Of a stretch of DNA of 64,000 nucleotides, positions 1 to 9,726 are shown piece by piece. The notes beneath the pieces were generated by a model. It did not search any database and was not told where the DNA came from. It saw only the letters and a list, made by a program, of their open reading frames with translations. The number at the start of each line of letters is the position of its first letter. Within the stretch, counting starts at the first letter, position 1. Source of the DNA: Lithodes maja (Eukaryota; Arthropoda; Malacostraca; Decapoda; Lithodidae); assembly GCA_037953745.1 (NCBI GenBank), contig JBAKBP010000206.1, positions 62,001 through 126,000 on the forward strand, read 5' to 3'. The translations under genes and the position numbers were made by a program.

Positions 1-2
1 GG

Positions 3-776
3 GATATGTTGTTTTCGGGGTATTTTACTTCTCTCCCCTTCATGGTAGGCACATCCCCGAGCCTCAAGGGTGAAGGAGAGAGAGGCTCCTTGGTGATGTG
101 ACATGGGCAGAGTGTGGAGGAAGGTCCACCAATCAATGGAGCGTTGATCCGGCGTTCTGTGGGGGTCAATGTTGACTTGGAGGGATGATGTTGTGGAGTT
201 TATTATGGCCGCCGTTAGTGCTTCATGGGGGTATCGTATCCGCACCTGCTGTCCGGAGTACGTGGAAATTTTTAGTCTCCGGATAAATGGTGTAGAGGAC
301 ATGACGATCGGCTTGGGAATTTGCTCGCGGCAGGAGGTGGTTGTGAACGTGGTGGGAGCTGGATAGCAAGTAATTTTCTTTGCTGTGTCGGCCGGCAGCT
401 CATACCGTCCTGCGGACATAGGTGTACCAGGATTAGGTCCACCTGGGTGGGGCGTCGCTTGCAGTACTGGGTGATATTTTGGGGTGTGTATGTCTGCTAT
501 TCTGAGGGTGTTTGTTCTGGTAGTGAGTGTCGGGTGGGTTGTTTGTTGGTTTAGATGGGTTTCCTCTATTATGGTTAAAATTGGGGATAATCGCAGAGGT
601 CTTGTTACTAGCCGTCCTGATTTTGTCCGAATATTTCTTCGGATTGGCGGTTCAGGGCTAGATTCACTTGATGAGGTTTTGTATTGTGGGGGTTTTGGGT
701 TAGGGGTGGGGGGAGGTGAGGGTTTTTGACTGGTGGGGGATATGCTTATAGTTTTGGAGAAGCGGATGGTTGAGAG
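3..776 (-). pseudogene. Open frame at the 3' end of Gyp-out, product unknown, runs off window
   Basis: A stop-free minus-strand frame of about 258 codons runs from a stop at 777-779 to the left window edge; the first ATG is at 417-419. Its upstream third is Pro/Ser/Thr-rich, like the tail of the neighbouring integrase ORF, which it overlaps in another frame near 746-776. The downstream half looks folded: it starts near YELPADTAKKITCY and contains SIDWWTFLHTLP. It lies where a gypsy element would carry a pol tail or a third ORF. I do not recognise the family. It could be a continuation of pol after a frameshift or an env-position ORF. I see no signal peptide or membrane segment in the visible part. 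Confidence 0.45.
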
Positions 777-2077
777 CTATCTTTTTGTTGGGGGGATAGA
801 GTGGATAGAAATGGGGATAGTGAAGGAGGTGCAAGTCGGGTAGGTAAAGTGAATGGTGTTAGGTTGGTGGTCATTGTTGAGGAGCTAGGGGTTGGTTTAC
901 TGAGGGTTGAGCTGGGTTCTTCTTTTATAGTTGGGGCTCGTTGTTGTGGAACTGTGGCATAATCGTGATCTATTTCTGGTGCAGAGGAGAGGGGAGATGT
1001 GGAATTTTTTGAGGTATAACTGGGACTGGGGGTAGAGTTGGGAGGTGAGGTGGAACCTGAGGAGGGTTGAGATTTACGTTGTTGGGGTGTAGAGTGATTG
1101 GAAGAGGGAGGTGAGGAGGGGGATAATGGTCTGGGCAGGGAGCGTTTACGGATTAGGGGGGAAGTATTGGGAGAGGAAGACTTTTGGTGGGTTGGTGTGT
1201 TTGTTTGTAGGTGTTTTGTTTTGCGTGTGTTGGTTAATTTGAGTTTAGAAGAAAGTTTTGGTCGCAACATATATCGACTTGAAGGTTGTGGGCGGTGGAG
1301 AGGTTTGTTTGGGTTTTTTACTGAGGTGGTGTGTGACGTAGAAGAGGCTGGTAGGGTTGGGGGCGGTGTTACTCCGGGTGATAATGCAGAAGGTTGGGGC
1401 GTTCTTGGTGTGTGTTGGCGAAAAGTGTTGGTGGGGGGGTATGGAGTTTCGATTTTTGAATGCTGTTTTGTTTTTTTTTGGTCACTGTGATGACTTTGAC
1501 TCGGGTTGATTATGGGAGTTGGTAGGGGACATGCCGTGGTTAAAATTGGATCGGTGGGTGAAGGTGGAAGCGAATTTTTGTTTGTTAGGGGTTTGTAAAT
1601 ACGTACAAAACGATTTCTGTATGTTCGTGTTTCACCATGATAGTTTATTGATGTTTGGTAGGGGTTAGGGATCTGGATGACGGTATAGGGACCTACGTAT
1701 CTGGGGCCTAATTTGTTTATTACTGGCAATTTGGCTACCATAACGGTATTATGGATGGCAAATGGGTTTTTATCAGGGGTGGAGTCATGTTTGGTATCTT
1801 GGCAAGTTTGGGCGGTGTGGAGGGTGTTCTTTAGTTGTTGCAAGGGGTCGATGTGGAACTGAGTGGTGGAGGGTGCTGCTTTATGATGAAACGGAAGTAA
1901 GAGTGGAGCTACTCCGTACACTCTTTCGTGAGGAGAAATACCATCTTCTTTCCGGCAGGTATTCATCCCCCATTGAATCATTTTCAATTGGGATGGCCAG
2001 TCAGAGGTGTTCAAAGCTATCATTCTTGTGCGTAATTGGTTATTGATATTTACGATGGCTGCGTTCGCACACCACAT
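746..2077 (-). pseudogene. Gyp-out integrase C-terminal part with long Pro/Ser/Thr tail
   Basis: This 443-codon frame is the C-terminal part of a Ty3/gypsy integrase. It starts just after the catalytic Glu region (NINNQLRTRM...), and continues through the helical segment DWPSQLKMIQWGMNT and a chromatin-binding-type GPY/F module (KLGPRYVGPYTVIQIPNP, about residues 120-140). After about residue 170 it becomes low-complexity Pro/Ser/Thr. It is out of frame with the preceding core segment (2040-2293), so one indel separates them near 2045-2060. The GPY/F assignment is from family knowledge; the role of the long tail is unknown. Confidence 0.75.
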
Positions 2078-2293
2078 TTCCTTGAGGCCAGTAGGGGGAG
2101 GAGTGCTTGATCTTTACTCCGCATTGTTTGGAAAATTCTTCCCAAACTTGTCCACGGAATTCTGGGGCATTGTCGGATAACAGTGCAATTGGTAATCCGA
2201 AGATGGGAAATATTTCTGTGGCGAGTAAAGTAACAACTGTAGTGGCGTTATGATCTTTGGAGGGGCAGGCTATGAGAAATTTTGAATATACGT
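2040..2293 (-). pseudogene. Gyp-out integrase catalytic core, second half
   Basis: This frame encodes the second half of a DDE integrase core: LLSDNAPEFRGQVWEEF holds the second Asp, and YWPQGNVVCERSHR holds the catalytic Glu context. The first half lies at 11546-11820, on the other side of the inserted Gmr-1 element. The frame continues correctly across the junction when one copy of the 4-bp duplication ACGT is discounted. The frame breaks again near 2050, just after the catalytic Glu. The ORF continues to 2318 only because it reads into the inserted LTR. Confidence 0.85.
2290..2293. repeat. Target-site duplication of Gmr-1, left
   Basis: ACGT here abuts the left LTR (TGTTACGG...). The same ACGT follows the right LTR at 11546-11549. 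A 4-bp duplication is shared with Gmr-2 (ATAT), which supports the LTR ends chosen. Confidence 0.85.
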
Positions 2294-4104
2294 TGTTACG
2301 GCTGGATCGGCAATACATATTCGGGATTCTTGATCGTAGGACAGAAATGGCTTATGTGACAACGACACGCTCGATTCCAGTCCCAAATACTATATGCTCC
2401 AGACAACAAAAGCACCAACGCCCTACAGAGTTATCGTCTATGGTAACGAGGTACCTTAACTCGGCGAAAGTGTACAACAGGGGTAGGCTATGAGGCTAAA
2501 CTCCCTCAGACATTTATAGGTTACGTTATTACTAAAGAAATGCAATACTCAAGAAACTACGTTAATATTAAGCCTCTAATAATGTAGAATAGAAGCAGGC
2601 TAAAGGTATGACAGTGAAATGCTAAATGACAAATGTACACGCCTACTTGAAAGCGCGTGCACTAGAATAACTGTCCCCTACTAACATGCACTAGCATGTA
2701 GCATACAAGATGTTCATGATCCAGTAGATACCTAATAATACACATGGAAGGAACATAAATAGTAGTCACTTATTATAATAATGAATCTATACTTGGAATA
2801 ACTAAAAGGTTGCAGGCAACAGTACTGCGCCGGTAGCCTACTACCGCATAGGCTACTTCGCTTCTCTCACTCTGTCTCCCCTCTGAGTCCGTATGCGCCC
2901 TACGCAATAGAACTCCGGACACAGCAGCAAAACGACAGTGCAGTTAATTGATACATGAAAGTATTAATAGTGTTGTCTTGTGTGTGAGTAATGTGTATTG
3001 TAAAGTGTTACATACATAAACTTAAAGAGAGCTGCAATGCATAGTAAAATAAAGATATCACCCACTCATCATCCCCATGTGTTCTAGCTAGCAGGCCAAG
3101 TCACAGGAACAACGAGTCCCAGCACCGAAAGCGAGAACCCAGGAAAAGACTGCAGAGAACACAAGGACAGATAAATTACGTTACTCTACTATACCGGCAC
3201 TACGAGCGAGCTGTAGTCTCTGGTACTGCACTCGCTCCTGGCTCGGTAGGCAAATCAAGGCTAAGTCCTCGCCCCTCTACAGACAACTCCTGGGCATGGT
3301 CGGGCTCTTACACATGGCACTAGTCTAGTCACAAATTGGATGATGAGCTGGGCATATAACTCGTGAACATGTAGAACGTTCACCAACTATCCTCATCAAG
3401 AAGATCGCTGTTCACATTAACCCCTTAAATCTAATACATGTAAATATATGCTTGTCCTAAGAGTAATACGAGAGGTGAGTGCTGAAACTCCTTTAGGACC
3501 TCAAGGGAAGGGTATGCATTTAACTAGAGAGAAGAATGAAATGAGAGTAATGTCGTCAGAGAGAAAGAGTGCAACCGTGAGAAATTGGGAGAGAGGGCAA
3601 GGGATGTTAGAATCTCAAAGGTTCTAGGCAACCTGATCATGGAACACACAGCGAGCCTCCAGGCAATGTGCAGTACGACAACATGGGCAGCTCAGGCAGC
3701 ATATGCAGGCGGCAATGGACTACCAACCCTGTCGCACCTAGCTATAAGCGCAGGGCTGCCAACCGGTCCATACGTCTGGCAACCACCCCCCCGGCAGCGA
3801 GGCGCATTGCTACCCTCTCGCTCTGAAGTCTAACTCACTCTCTCTCTCTGAATTCCTATTGTCTTATCTATCAACTTCTCTATTGATACTACATATTAAA
3901 TGGAAGGTCTCGACATGGCTTAAAACAAAACCCACCACTGGTTAGCAAATGACGAGACCTTTGCAGAGATACAAAGAACATAGTTATACGTTGTCACACT
4001 CAATATAAGCAGCCAGCACGGCACAGCGGCACCGCACCGCGGCGGCACAGTGGAGTACCAAGGAGTACAATCAGGTTAAGTTGCCACGCACTGGGTGCGT
4101 CACA
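2294..4104 (-). repeat. Gmr-1 3' LTR (left)
   Basis: 1811 bp, TGTTACGG...GCGTCACA in plus sense. It is nearly identical to 9727-11545. Visible differences are near 2397, 3525 and 3691, plus one fewer CGGCACAG unit near 4020. Short ORFs inside it (for example 3585-3833) recur in all four LTRs with no domain, so I treat them as chance. Confidence 0.95.
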
Positions 4105-4115
4105 GCCCCCCCAAG
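4105..4115 (-). promoter_or_regulatory. Polypurine tract of Gmr-1
   Basis: On the coding strand this reads CTTGGGGGGGC, directly before the 3' LTR start TGTGACGC. The position and purine content fit the plus-strand primer of an LTR element. The identical sequence sits at 33189-33199 in Gmr-2. Confidence 0.7.
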
Positions 4116-4385
4116 ATTTTAGATAATCGACCTTAGAAGCATTATCAAAATCTGACAGGCAACCAACCGACCTGCTACCCTTAGCTGCCACTAATTGCAA
4201 AAGGTGCACAACAACTGAAGTGTGAATTATACATAAAACACAATATCGCATGCATCATGCTACAACAATAAAGACTTACAAAACTAAAAAAAAAAATTCT
4301 CGTTTATTTTATTGTTTTATAATCTTTTTGGACGGCGTTATGATAGCCTAATTTTACTCCTGCTCAACCCACACACCGTGCACGA
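4116..4385. other. Gmr-1 3' non-coding region
   Basis: About 270 bp between the pol stop and the purine tract. It holds an A-run at 4288-4296 and no coding signal. It is near-identical in Gmr-2 (33200-33469). Confidence 0.7.
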
Positions 4386-7199
4386 CTATCCTGGATCATC
4401 AACCCTTGATAGACAATCTGCTATCACGTTCTCACTCCCGGCAATATGCTGAATGTTGAGATTATACTCTTGGAGCATTAGGGACCACCTGGTCAACCGC
4501 ATATTCCGATTGTGAAACTGATTTAGGAATTTCAAGGGATGATGGTCCGTATAAATCGTCACTACCGGGCCGTAGGCTGGAACATAAACTTCGAAATGTT
4601 TGAGCGACAAAACGATAGCAAGAAGCTCCTTCTCTATAGTCGAGTAATTCCTTTGTGCTGAATTAAACTTGCGAGAAAAGAAGCTCCCTGGGTGTTCCAA
4701 GCCCTCGGAATCAGTCTGCAGTAACACTGCCCCGGCACCCACACCGCTGGCATCAGTCGCCAGCTGAAAACTCCTGGAGAAGTCTGGGGCTCTCAAAATC
4801 GGATGTGTACACAGCAGGTGCTTGACTAGGTCGAAAGCCCTCTGACACTCCGCAGCCCAACAGAACTTCACTGACTTCGACAGTAGATCAGTTAACGGTG
4901 CTAAGACAGTAGAGTATCCCCGGATGAAGCGCCTATAATAGCCTATCATACCTAGGAACCGCATGACCTGGCGCTTAGTGGTGGGCCTGGGAAACATATT
5001 GATAGCCTGTATCTTGCTCAGGGGGGGGCACACCCGGCCTAACCCGACCACGAAGCCAAGATACTGCACAGTAGCCTTTACAAACTCGCACTTCCTCAGG
5101 TTCACCACCAGCCCAGCATCGTGCAACTTCCCAAACAGGGTCTCTAAGTGCCTTAGGTGATTTTCAAAATTGTCATCATACACTATCACGTCATCAAGGT
5201 AGACCGTGCAGTTAGGGATTTCGTCACAAATATCGTTCATCAGGTTCTGAAACGTGGCAGGTGCGTTCTTAAGCCCATAAGGCATTACGTTACATTGGTA
5301 GGTCTTGCCATCTACCACAAAACCACAAACTTGCTTAGCTCGGTCCGACAGGGGTACTTGCCAGTAGCCTTTTACAAGATCAATTTTAGTAAGGTACTTT
5401 GCATTCCCTATCTTGTCCACGCTGTCGTCAACTCGAGGCAAAGGGTAAGGGTTGGTAGTGGTCAAGCCCTTTAGCCTACGAAAATCTATGCAGAACCGCA
5501 CCTTGCCGTCAGGTTTTGGCTGCAACGTGACGGGTGATGTCCACTTCACATAACCTTCAGTGATCATCCCTCTCTCAACCATGTACTTTAACTCCTCCCG
5601 TAAAGCTGGCAACTTTACCGGGGGCACACGGTAGGGCACTGACTTGAAGGGCACATTATCACCGACGTCCACGTCGTGCGTTACCTGAGTAGTGAGACCT
5701 GGGTGTTCGGCGAAAACAGAGGGGTATGACCTGAACAGGCCTAGGACAGCAGCACCCTGGTGCTCAGGCAGGTGACTTACAGCTTGCCTAGCCTCTTGTT
5801 CAGTATTCCCCGCCCACTGTTCCGCGGAAATGACACAGTCCCAGCTATCCTCCTCAGCAGCATGACTGTCCCCACCTCCTTCTCCACCCTGGCCGCTGCA
5901 GGCCAGCACAGGGACAGTGAGAGGCTCTGAGGGGCGTCTCACATACTCTTTCATGAGGTTAACATGACATAACTGATGTTTTTTTCTACGGTCAGGTGTT
6001 GCAACGAGATAATCAAGGTCGGACAGTTTCTTAGCCACCACATACGGCCCAATAAACTTGGCAGAAAGGGGGTGTCCAGGCAAAGGTAAAAGCAACATTA
6101 CCTCCTGACCCACCGAAAACTCCCGAAGCTTCACCTTGGCGTCATACTGGTGCTTCATGACCGCCTGTGCATTAACTAAGTTATTACCTGCCGCTGCCAT
6201 GCAACCTATAAGTCTCTCCCGGCTCTCAAGGATATATTTAAGTACAGACCCCGGCTTCTCTTCGCCCTCCCAGATCTCTTTCACCATACTTAAAGGTCCT
6301 CTCACATTATGGCCAAAGACTAGTTGATTTGGACTGAACCCCAGGCTCTCTCCTGGGACTTCACGGGCAGCGAACAGAACATACGGCAGACCCAAATCCC
6401 AATCAGTGTCATGTTCTGCACAGTAACAGCGTAGCATACTCTTCAGGGTCGAGTGCCACCGCTCCAAGACTCCCTGACTCTCGGGATGGTAGGCTGACGA
6501 CACTACAGAACATATACCGTGCAACTGAAGGGTTTGCTTGAACAATTTGGATGTAAAATTGCTCCCCTGGTCTGACTGCACCTCACGTGGAAATCCATAA
6601 CGGGAACAGAACAATAATAAGTTTTTAACAACTGCCTTTGCCGAGCCGTTTCTCATGGGGTATGCGTCCGGGTATCTCGTAGCCACATCCATGATTGTCA
6701 ACAGGAATTTATTGCCACTACTAGTAGGCGGGAAAGGGCCAACCAAATCTACTACAACTTTGCTGAACGGAGGCCCGGTGACAGGTATGGGAAACAAAGG
6801 TGCCTTCGGGATTGTCTGGTTAGGCTTCCCCGTTGTCTGGCAGGTCGCACACCCAGCCACCCATGCACAGACATCAGCCTTGACCCCAGGCCACCAGAAA
6901 AACCTGCCCAATGCCGCCAATGTTTTTGTTACCCCCAAATGACCCGCCACCGGCACATCATGCGCCAGACACAATAAGGACTCTCTATACTTATTTTTAA
7001 CAACCACCTGGTCTACTACCCTCGCACCGCCCTCCCACTTCGATTTGGGGTCTAGAAATCTGCGGTACAATATCCTGTTGAGCCTAAAGAAATCTCCCGG
7101 CTTCGCATCCCCATCTTCCTCCAACTCTATGGCACCATTGCTATAACGAGCTAGGCTAGCGTCTTGCAGCTGCTGCTCACTAATGTCCCTGGGCGTCAA
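4386..7199 (-). CDS. Gmr-1 pol frame: integrase - reverse transcriptase - RNase H
   Basis: This 937-codon frame holds integrase first and RT second. Integrase has an HHCC zinc site (H80, H87, C117, C120), a DD35E triad (D151, D210, E246) and a GPY/F module (FIGPYVV, about 382-388). RT follows, with its fingers near CIDFRRL and NVMPYGLKNAPATFQ and the active site YLDD at 667-670. RNase H follows with D816 (ATDASG), E858 and D886 (TDHHPL). The frame ends right after RNase H (CLSRVDDPG), with no second integrase. Usual Ty3/gypsy order puts IN last; PR-IN-RT-RH is the Gmr1-like order. In Gmr-2 the same region is fused in frame to gag-PR. Here a 1-base deletion near 7220 separates them, so the listed Met is not a true start. 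Confidence 0.95.
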   Translation of the reverse strand: MTPRDISEQQLQDASLARYSNGAIELEEDGDAKPGDFFRLNRILYRRFLDPKSKWEGGARVVDQVVVKNKYRESLLCLAHDVPVAGHLGVTKTLAALGRFFWWPGVKADVCAWVAGCATCQTTGKPNQTIPKAPLFPIPVTGPPFSKVVVDLVGPFPPTSSGNKFLLTIMDVATRYPDAYPMRNGSAKAVVKNLLLFCSRYGFPREVQSDQGSNFTSKLFKQTLQLHGICSVVSSAYHPESQGVLERWHSTLKSMLRCYCAEHDTDWDLGLPYVLFAAREVPGESLGFSPNQLVFGHNVRGPLSMVKEIWEGEEKPGSVLKYILESRERLIGCMAAAGNNLVNAQAVMKHQYDAKVKLREFSVGQEVMLLLPLPGHPLSAKFIGPYVVAKKLSDLDYLVATPDRRKKHQLCHVNLMKEYVRRPSEPLTVPVLACSGQGGEGGGDSHAAEEDSWDCVISAEQWAGNTEQEARQAVSHLPEHQGAAVLGLFRSYPSVFAEHPGLTTQVTHDVDVGDNVPFKSVPYRVPPVKLPALREELKYMVERGMITEGYVKWTSPVTLQPKPDGKVRFCIDFRRLKGLTTTNPYPLPRVDDSVDKIGNAKYLTKIDLVKGYWQVPLSDRAKQVCGFVVDGKTYQCNVMPYGLKNAPATFQNLMNDICDEIPNCTVYLDDVIVYDDNFENHLRHLETLFGKLHDAGLVVNLRKCEFVKATVQYLGFVVGLGRVCPPLSKIQAINMFPRPTTKRQVMRFLGMIGYYRRFIRGYSTVLAPLTDLLSKSVKFCWAAECQRAFDLVKHLLCTHPILRAPDFSRSFQLATDASGVGAGAVLLQTDSEGLEHPGSFFSRKFNSAQRNYSTIEKELLAIVLSLKHFEVYVPAYGPVVTIYTDHHPLKFLNQFHNRNMRLTRWSLMLQEYNLNIQHIAGSENVIADCLSRVDDPG

Positions 7200-9484
7200 T
7201 GCATCAAGATGGTTTTGTAATAGACATTACCCCGGCTAGTAGGCTCTACTGCCTTAGTGGCTCTCGCTACAGCTCTTGCCTCACGCGAAGTCTTACCCAA
7301 CTCTGCCTTGTTACACACCATATCTGGGCCAGAGTCAACTCCCGTGTTTATTATAGGTCCAAGTACCGAATCACCGAGAAGTGCAGCAGAATCAATGTCC
7401 CTTTTCCTGCCCTTAGCAACCTTCTCCTGATCCTTCCTCCACTGTCCCCGAGGTTGAGTGCTAGGCTGTGCAGGAGCCGCAGAGCGAGATCGGGTTACCA
7501 CACAGGCCATCTTATCCTGTTGGCACCTCCCAACCCATTCCCGATTCTCACCATCCACGTCGGCCGCCCTCTCGGCAACGACTAAGGGTGGAGTCCCGGA
7601 AGTGGGCACCGCAAAGTCGTTGCCGAGAAGAAGGTCGACGCCCTCAACTGGCAAACACTCAACGATCCCTACATCCAGCTCCCTGCACACCTCTCCCACT
7701 CTCAACTCCAACCTCACAAGTGGGTATGACCTCGTAGCATTTATACCCTGCACCACAACAACTCTGGCCGCATTTATCGGTTTCCCTGTGAAGTTCCTCA
7801 ACAAAGTTTGCGAAGCCCCCGTATCCCTCAGCAAGTCAACCCTCCGTAGTTCACTCCCCCAGCTCACAAACCCGTGCCCCCGATGGCTACAGAAAGTGTC
7901 CCGGACAGGTGTCGAGCCTTCCGTACGCTTCTTTACCGCGTGTGCCTCAGCTGCTGACAACCTACCCCGGGCAGTTGCTGCAGCCTTCAGAGACACACCG
8001 ATACTGTGAACCAATGACACCGGCTTAGCGGGAGTGTTACTAGGGCACTCACGTGAATAATGGCCTAGCTTCTGACATTTGTAACATTTCACATCCCCAA
8101 TGGGCTTCTTCCCTTGTGCGGGCGAAGAAGGGGCCTGACCTTTAGTAAACGGGAGAGGCTTGTGTTTGTAGGTGTTATTAGGTGCAATGCATTTAGTGTG
8201 GTTATGTGTGTCATAGGATTTGTTATTATCGAAAACTCTGGTGGGTGGGGTATAGCGCCCCTTCTGCCCTGACTCAGCCCTCTGAGCGGCACCGCAACCA
8301 CGAATCAATGATAATCTGAGGTCTGCCATCTTGGCAGCCTCCTCTACTGTCTTGGGACATTTTTCCTTAATGTTCAGCGTTAGATCGGTTCCAGTACATT
8401 TGTAAAACTGTTCCAGATAGAAAAGTTGCTTAATTTCCTCAGCCGACTCTGCGTGCTCGGACCGAAACCAGTTATTACCTGCATCTGTTAAGTCCCGTGC
8501 GTGCTCCATAAAACTGACGTCGCTCTTCTTATTCACGCCACGGAACTTCAATCTATAAGTTTCGGGTTGCAGTTCGTAGGCCCGGAGCACAGCCTCCTTC
8601 ACCAGTCCATACACGACACTCTCGTCCAGTGACAGTGCATCGTAGGCTTTCAACCCCTTACCCACTAGACGTGATGAAACTAATGCTGCCCATTTAACCT
8701 CCGGCCAGTCATACTCACGACACTTCTTTTCGAAACGAGCAAAAAACTCAGTCACTGCTGTCTCATCAAATGCGGGTACTAACTTAATTAAATGCGAAAG
8801 TGAGTCTGTAACCCGGTGCCCACCACCGAGATGACGCCCCGTGGTCTCTACTCTAGACTTCTCGACATCCATTTCAGCCTGGTACCTGGTTGCATCCTGA
8901 TTGGCTTGGATTCTAGCAACCTCTATGCGTTCTATACTAGCCTGTTGTATCTGAGTCTCCTGCAGCTTAAACTTAGCTAGTTCTAGCTGAAATAACATCT
9001 CAGGAGACAGGCCTGGGGGGGGAGAGCACAAAATGGGGGATCCACACCGAGACGTGTTTACGGGTAAGCCAGCTTGCCCTTGAGAACCCTCCTGCTGCAT
9101 CGTGCTAAGACTCGCTGGCTGAGGGCCCAGCTCAGGGGTAGAGTGGAATGGAGGCTTGGAGGGAACCCCCCAAGACCCCACTCCACCCACCGCCCCATCG
9201 CCATCACCCAACAAACATGCCACCAAATTCTTCTTGGGCCAACTGTCAGGACAGTCCCGCCCCAAAACCGTGGCTAAACAGCGAAGACCGTAACAATCAA
9301 TAGCCTGCAGGTGCTGTTCGGTCAAAGGTGTCTGCAAAAATGCCCGGGCATCCCTCTCTCCACTTATAACACTCCCCTCCCTAAACATCTGTTGTACTTG
9401 CTGGTTACTAGGCTGTACCGTGTTATCCTCCCCCGTAAATGATGAGTCATTAGACATAGTGCTGGTTATACAATTGCTGTTCAT
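7196..9484 (-). CDS. Gmr-1 Gag-protease, frameshifted end
   Basis: 762 codons starting MNSNCITSTMSN. Order: N-terminal region; helical, coil-like stretch about 165-215; capsid about 225-395, whose second half (300-395) resembles a SCAN domain (LFYLEQFYKCTG, then PKTVEEAAKMADL); CCHC zinc knuckle at 467-480 (C-x2-C-x4-H-x4-C); retropepsin with DTGAS at 554-558 and LLLGND at 618-623. The last eight residues are out of frame because an A present in Gmr-2 is missing near 7220. The start is chosen as the first Met after the A-rich leader at 9485-9496, identical in both copies. Confidence 0.93.
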   Translation of the reverse strand: MNSNCITSTMSNDSSFTGEDNTVQPSNQQVQQMFREGSVISGERDARAFLQTPLTEQHLQAIDCYGLRCLATVLGRDCPDSWPKKNLVACLLGDGDGAVGGVGSWGVPSKPPFHSTPELGPQPASLSTMQQEGSQGQAGLPVNTSRCGSPILCSPPPGLSPEMLFQLELAKFKLQETQIQQASIERIEVARIQANQDATRYQAEMDVEKSRVETTGRHLGGGHRVTDSLSHLIKLVPAFDETAVTEFFARFEKKCREYDWPEVKWAALVSSRLVGKGLKAYDALSLDESVVYGLVKEAVLRAYELQPETYRLKFRGVNKKSDVSFMEHARDLTDAGNNWFRSEHAESAEEIKQLFYLEQFYKCTGTDLTLNIKEKCPKTVEEAAKMADLRLSLIRGCGAAQRAESGQKGRYTPPTRVFDNNKSYDTHNHTKCIAPNNTYKHKPLPFTKGQAPSSPAQGKKPIGDVKCYKCQKLGHYSRECPSNTPAKPVSLVHSIGVSLKAAATARGRLSAAEAHAVKKRTEGSTPVRDTFCSHRGHGFVSWGSELRRVDLLRDTGASQTLLRNFTGKPINAARVVVVQGINATRSYPLVRLELRVGEVCRELDVGIVECLPVEGVDLLLGNDFAVPTSGTPPLVVAERAADVDGENREWVGRCQQDKMACVVTRSRSAAPAQPSTQPRGQWRKDQEKVAKGRKRDIDSAALLGDSVLGPIINTGVDSGPDMVCNKAELGKTSREARAVARATKAVEPTSRGNVYYKTILMH

Positions 9485-9705
9485 AAAAAAAAAAAAGTGC
9501 TTATTACTAATTGCAGTCTCGACTCACAAAATGTTAAAGATGCTTGAATGACTCTACTCTAGACACCCCCAACGAAACAATCTGCAAGTCCACCAATACA
9601 ATAATGACACAATAAAATTCCTCCAATATGCAAGAAAATTCTAGCCAGCTCTACTAGGTAGCATAGAATAGTTCTCCAAAAAACATGTGATAGGATACTA
9701 CTGAA
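9485..9705. other. Gmr-1 leader between PBS and gag
   Basis: About 220 bp of non-coding leader on the minus strand with an A-run (plus sense) at 9486-9496 immediately before the gag start. It is conserved in Gmr-2 at 38570-38792. Confidence 0.65.
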
Positions 9706-9723
9706 TCTTGTGCAAGGTCGCCA
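9706..9723 (-). promoter_or_regulatory. Primer-binding site of Gmr-1
   Basis: On the coding strand the sequence three bases after the 5' LTR is TGGCGACCTTGCACAAGA. It begins TGG, as expected for pairing with a tRNA ending CCA. The first eight bases would fit a tRNA ending GGTCGCCA (arginine-type is possible). I cannot assign the tRNA with certainty. Confidence 0.7.
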
Positions 9724-9726
9724 TTT

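Noticed and set aside
1098..1490. Plus-strand ORFs opposite the Gyp-out pol tail
   Set aside because: Shadows of the low-complexity minus-strand tail; Gly/Val/Glu-rich translation of the complementary strand.
746..2077. Host Pro/Ser-rich protein
   Set aside because: The first 170 residues are clearly integrase C-terminus and the rest is continuous with it inside Gyp-out.
3585..3833. 82-codon ORF recurring in several LTRs (also 11018-11266, and antisense versions)
   Set aside because: It recurs only because the LTRs are repeats. It is disrupted in the Gmr-2 LTRs and has no recognisable domain.
7458..8009. 183-codon plus-strand ORF, also present at 36543-37094
   Set aside because: Antisense shadow of gag-PR; conserved only because both elements are near-identical.
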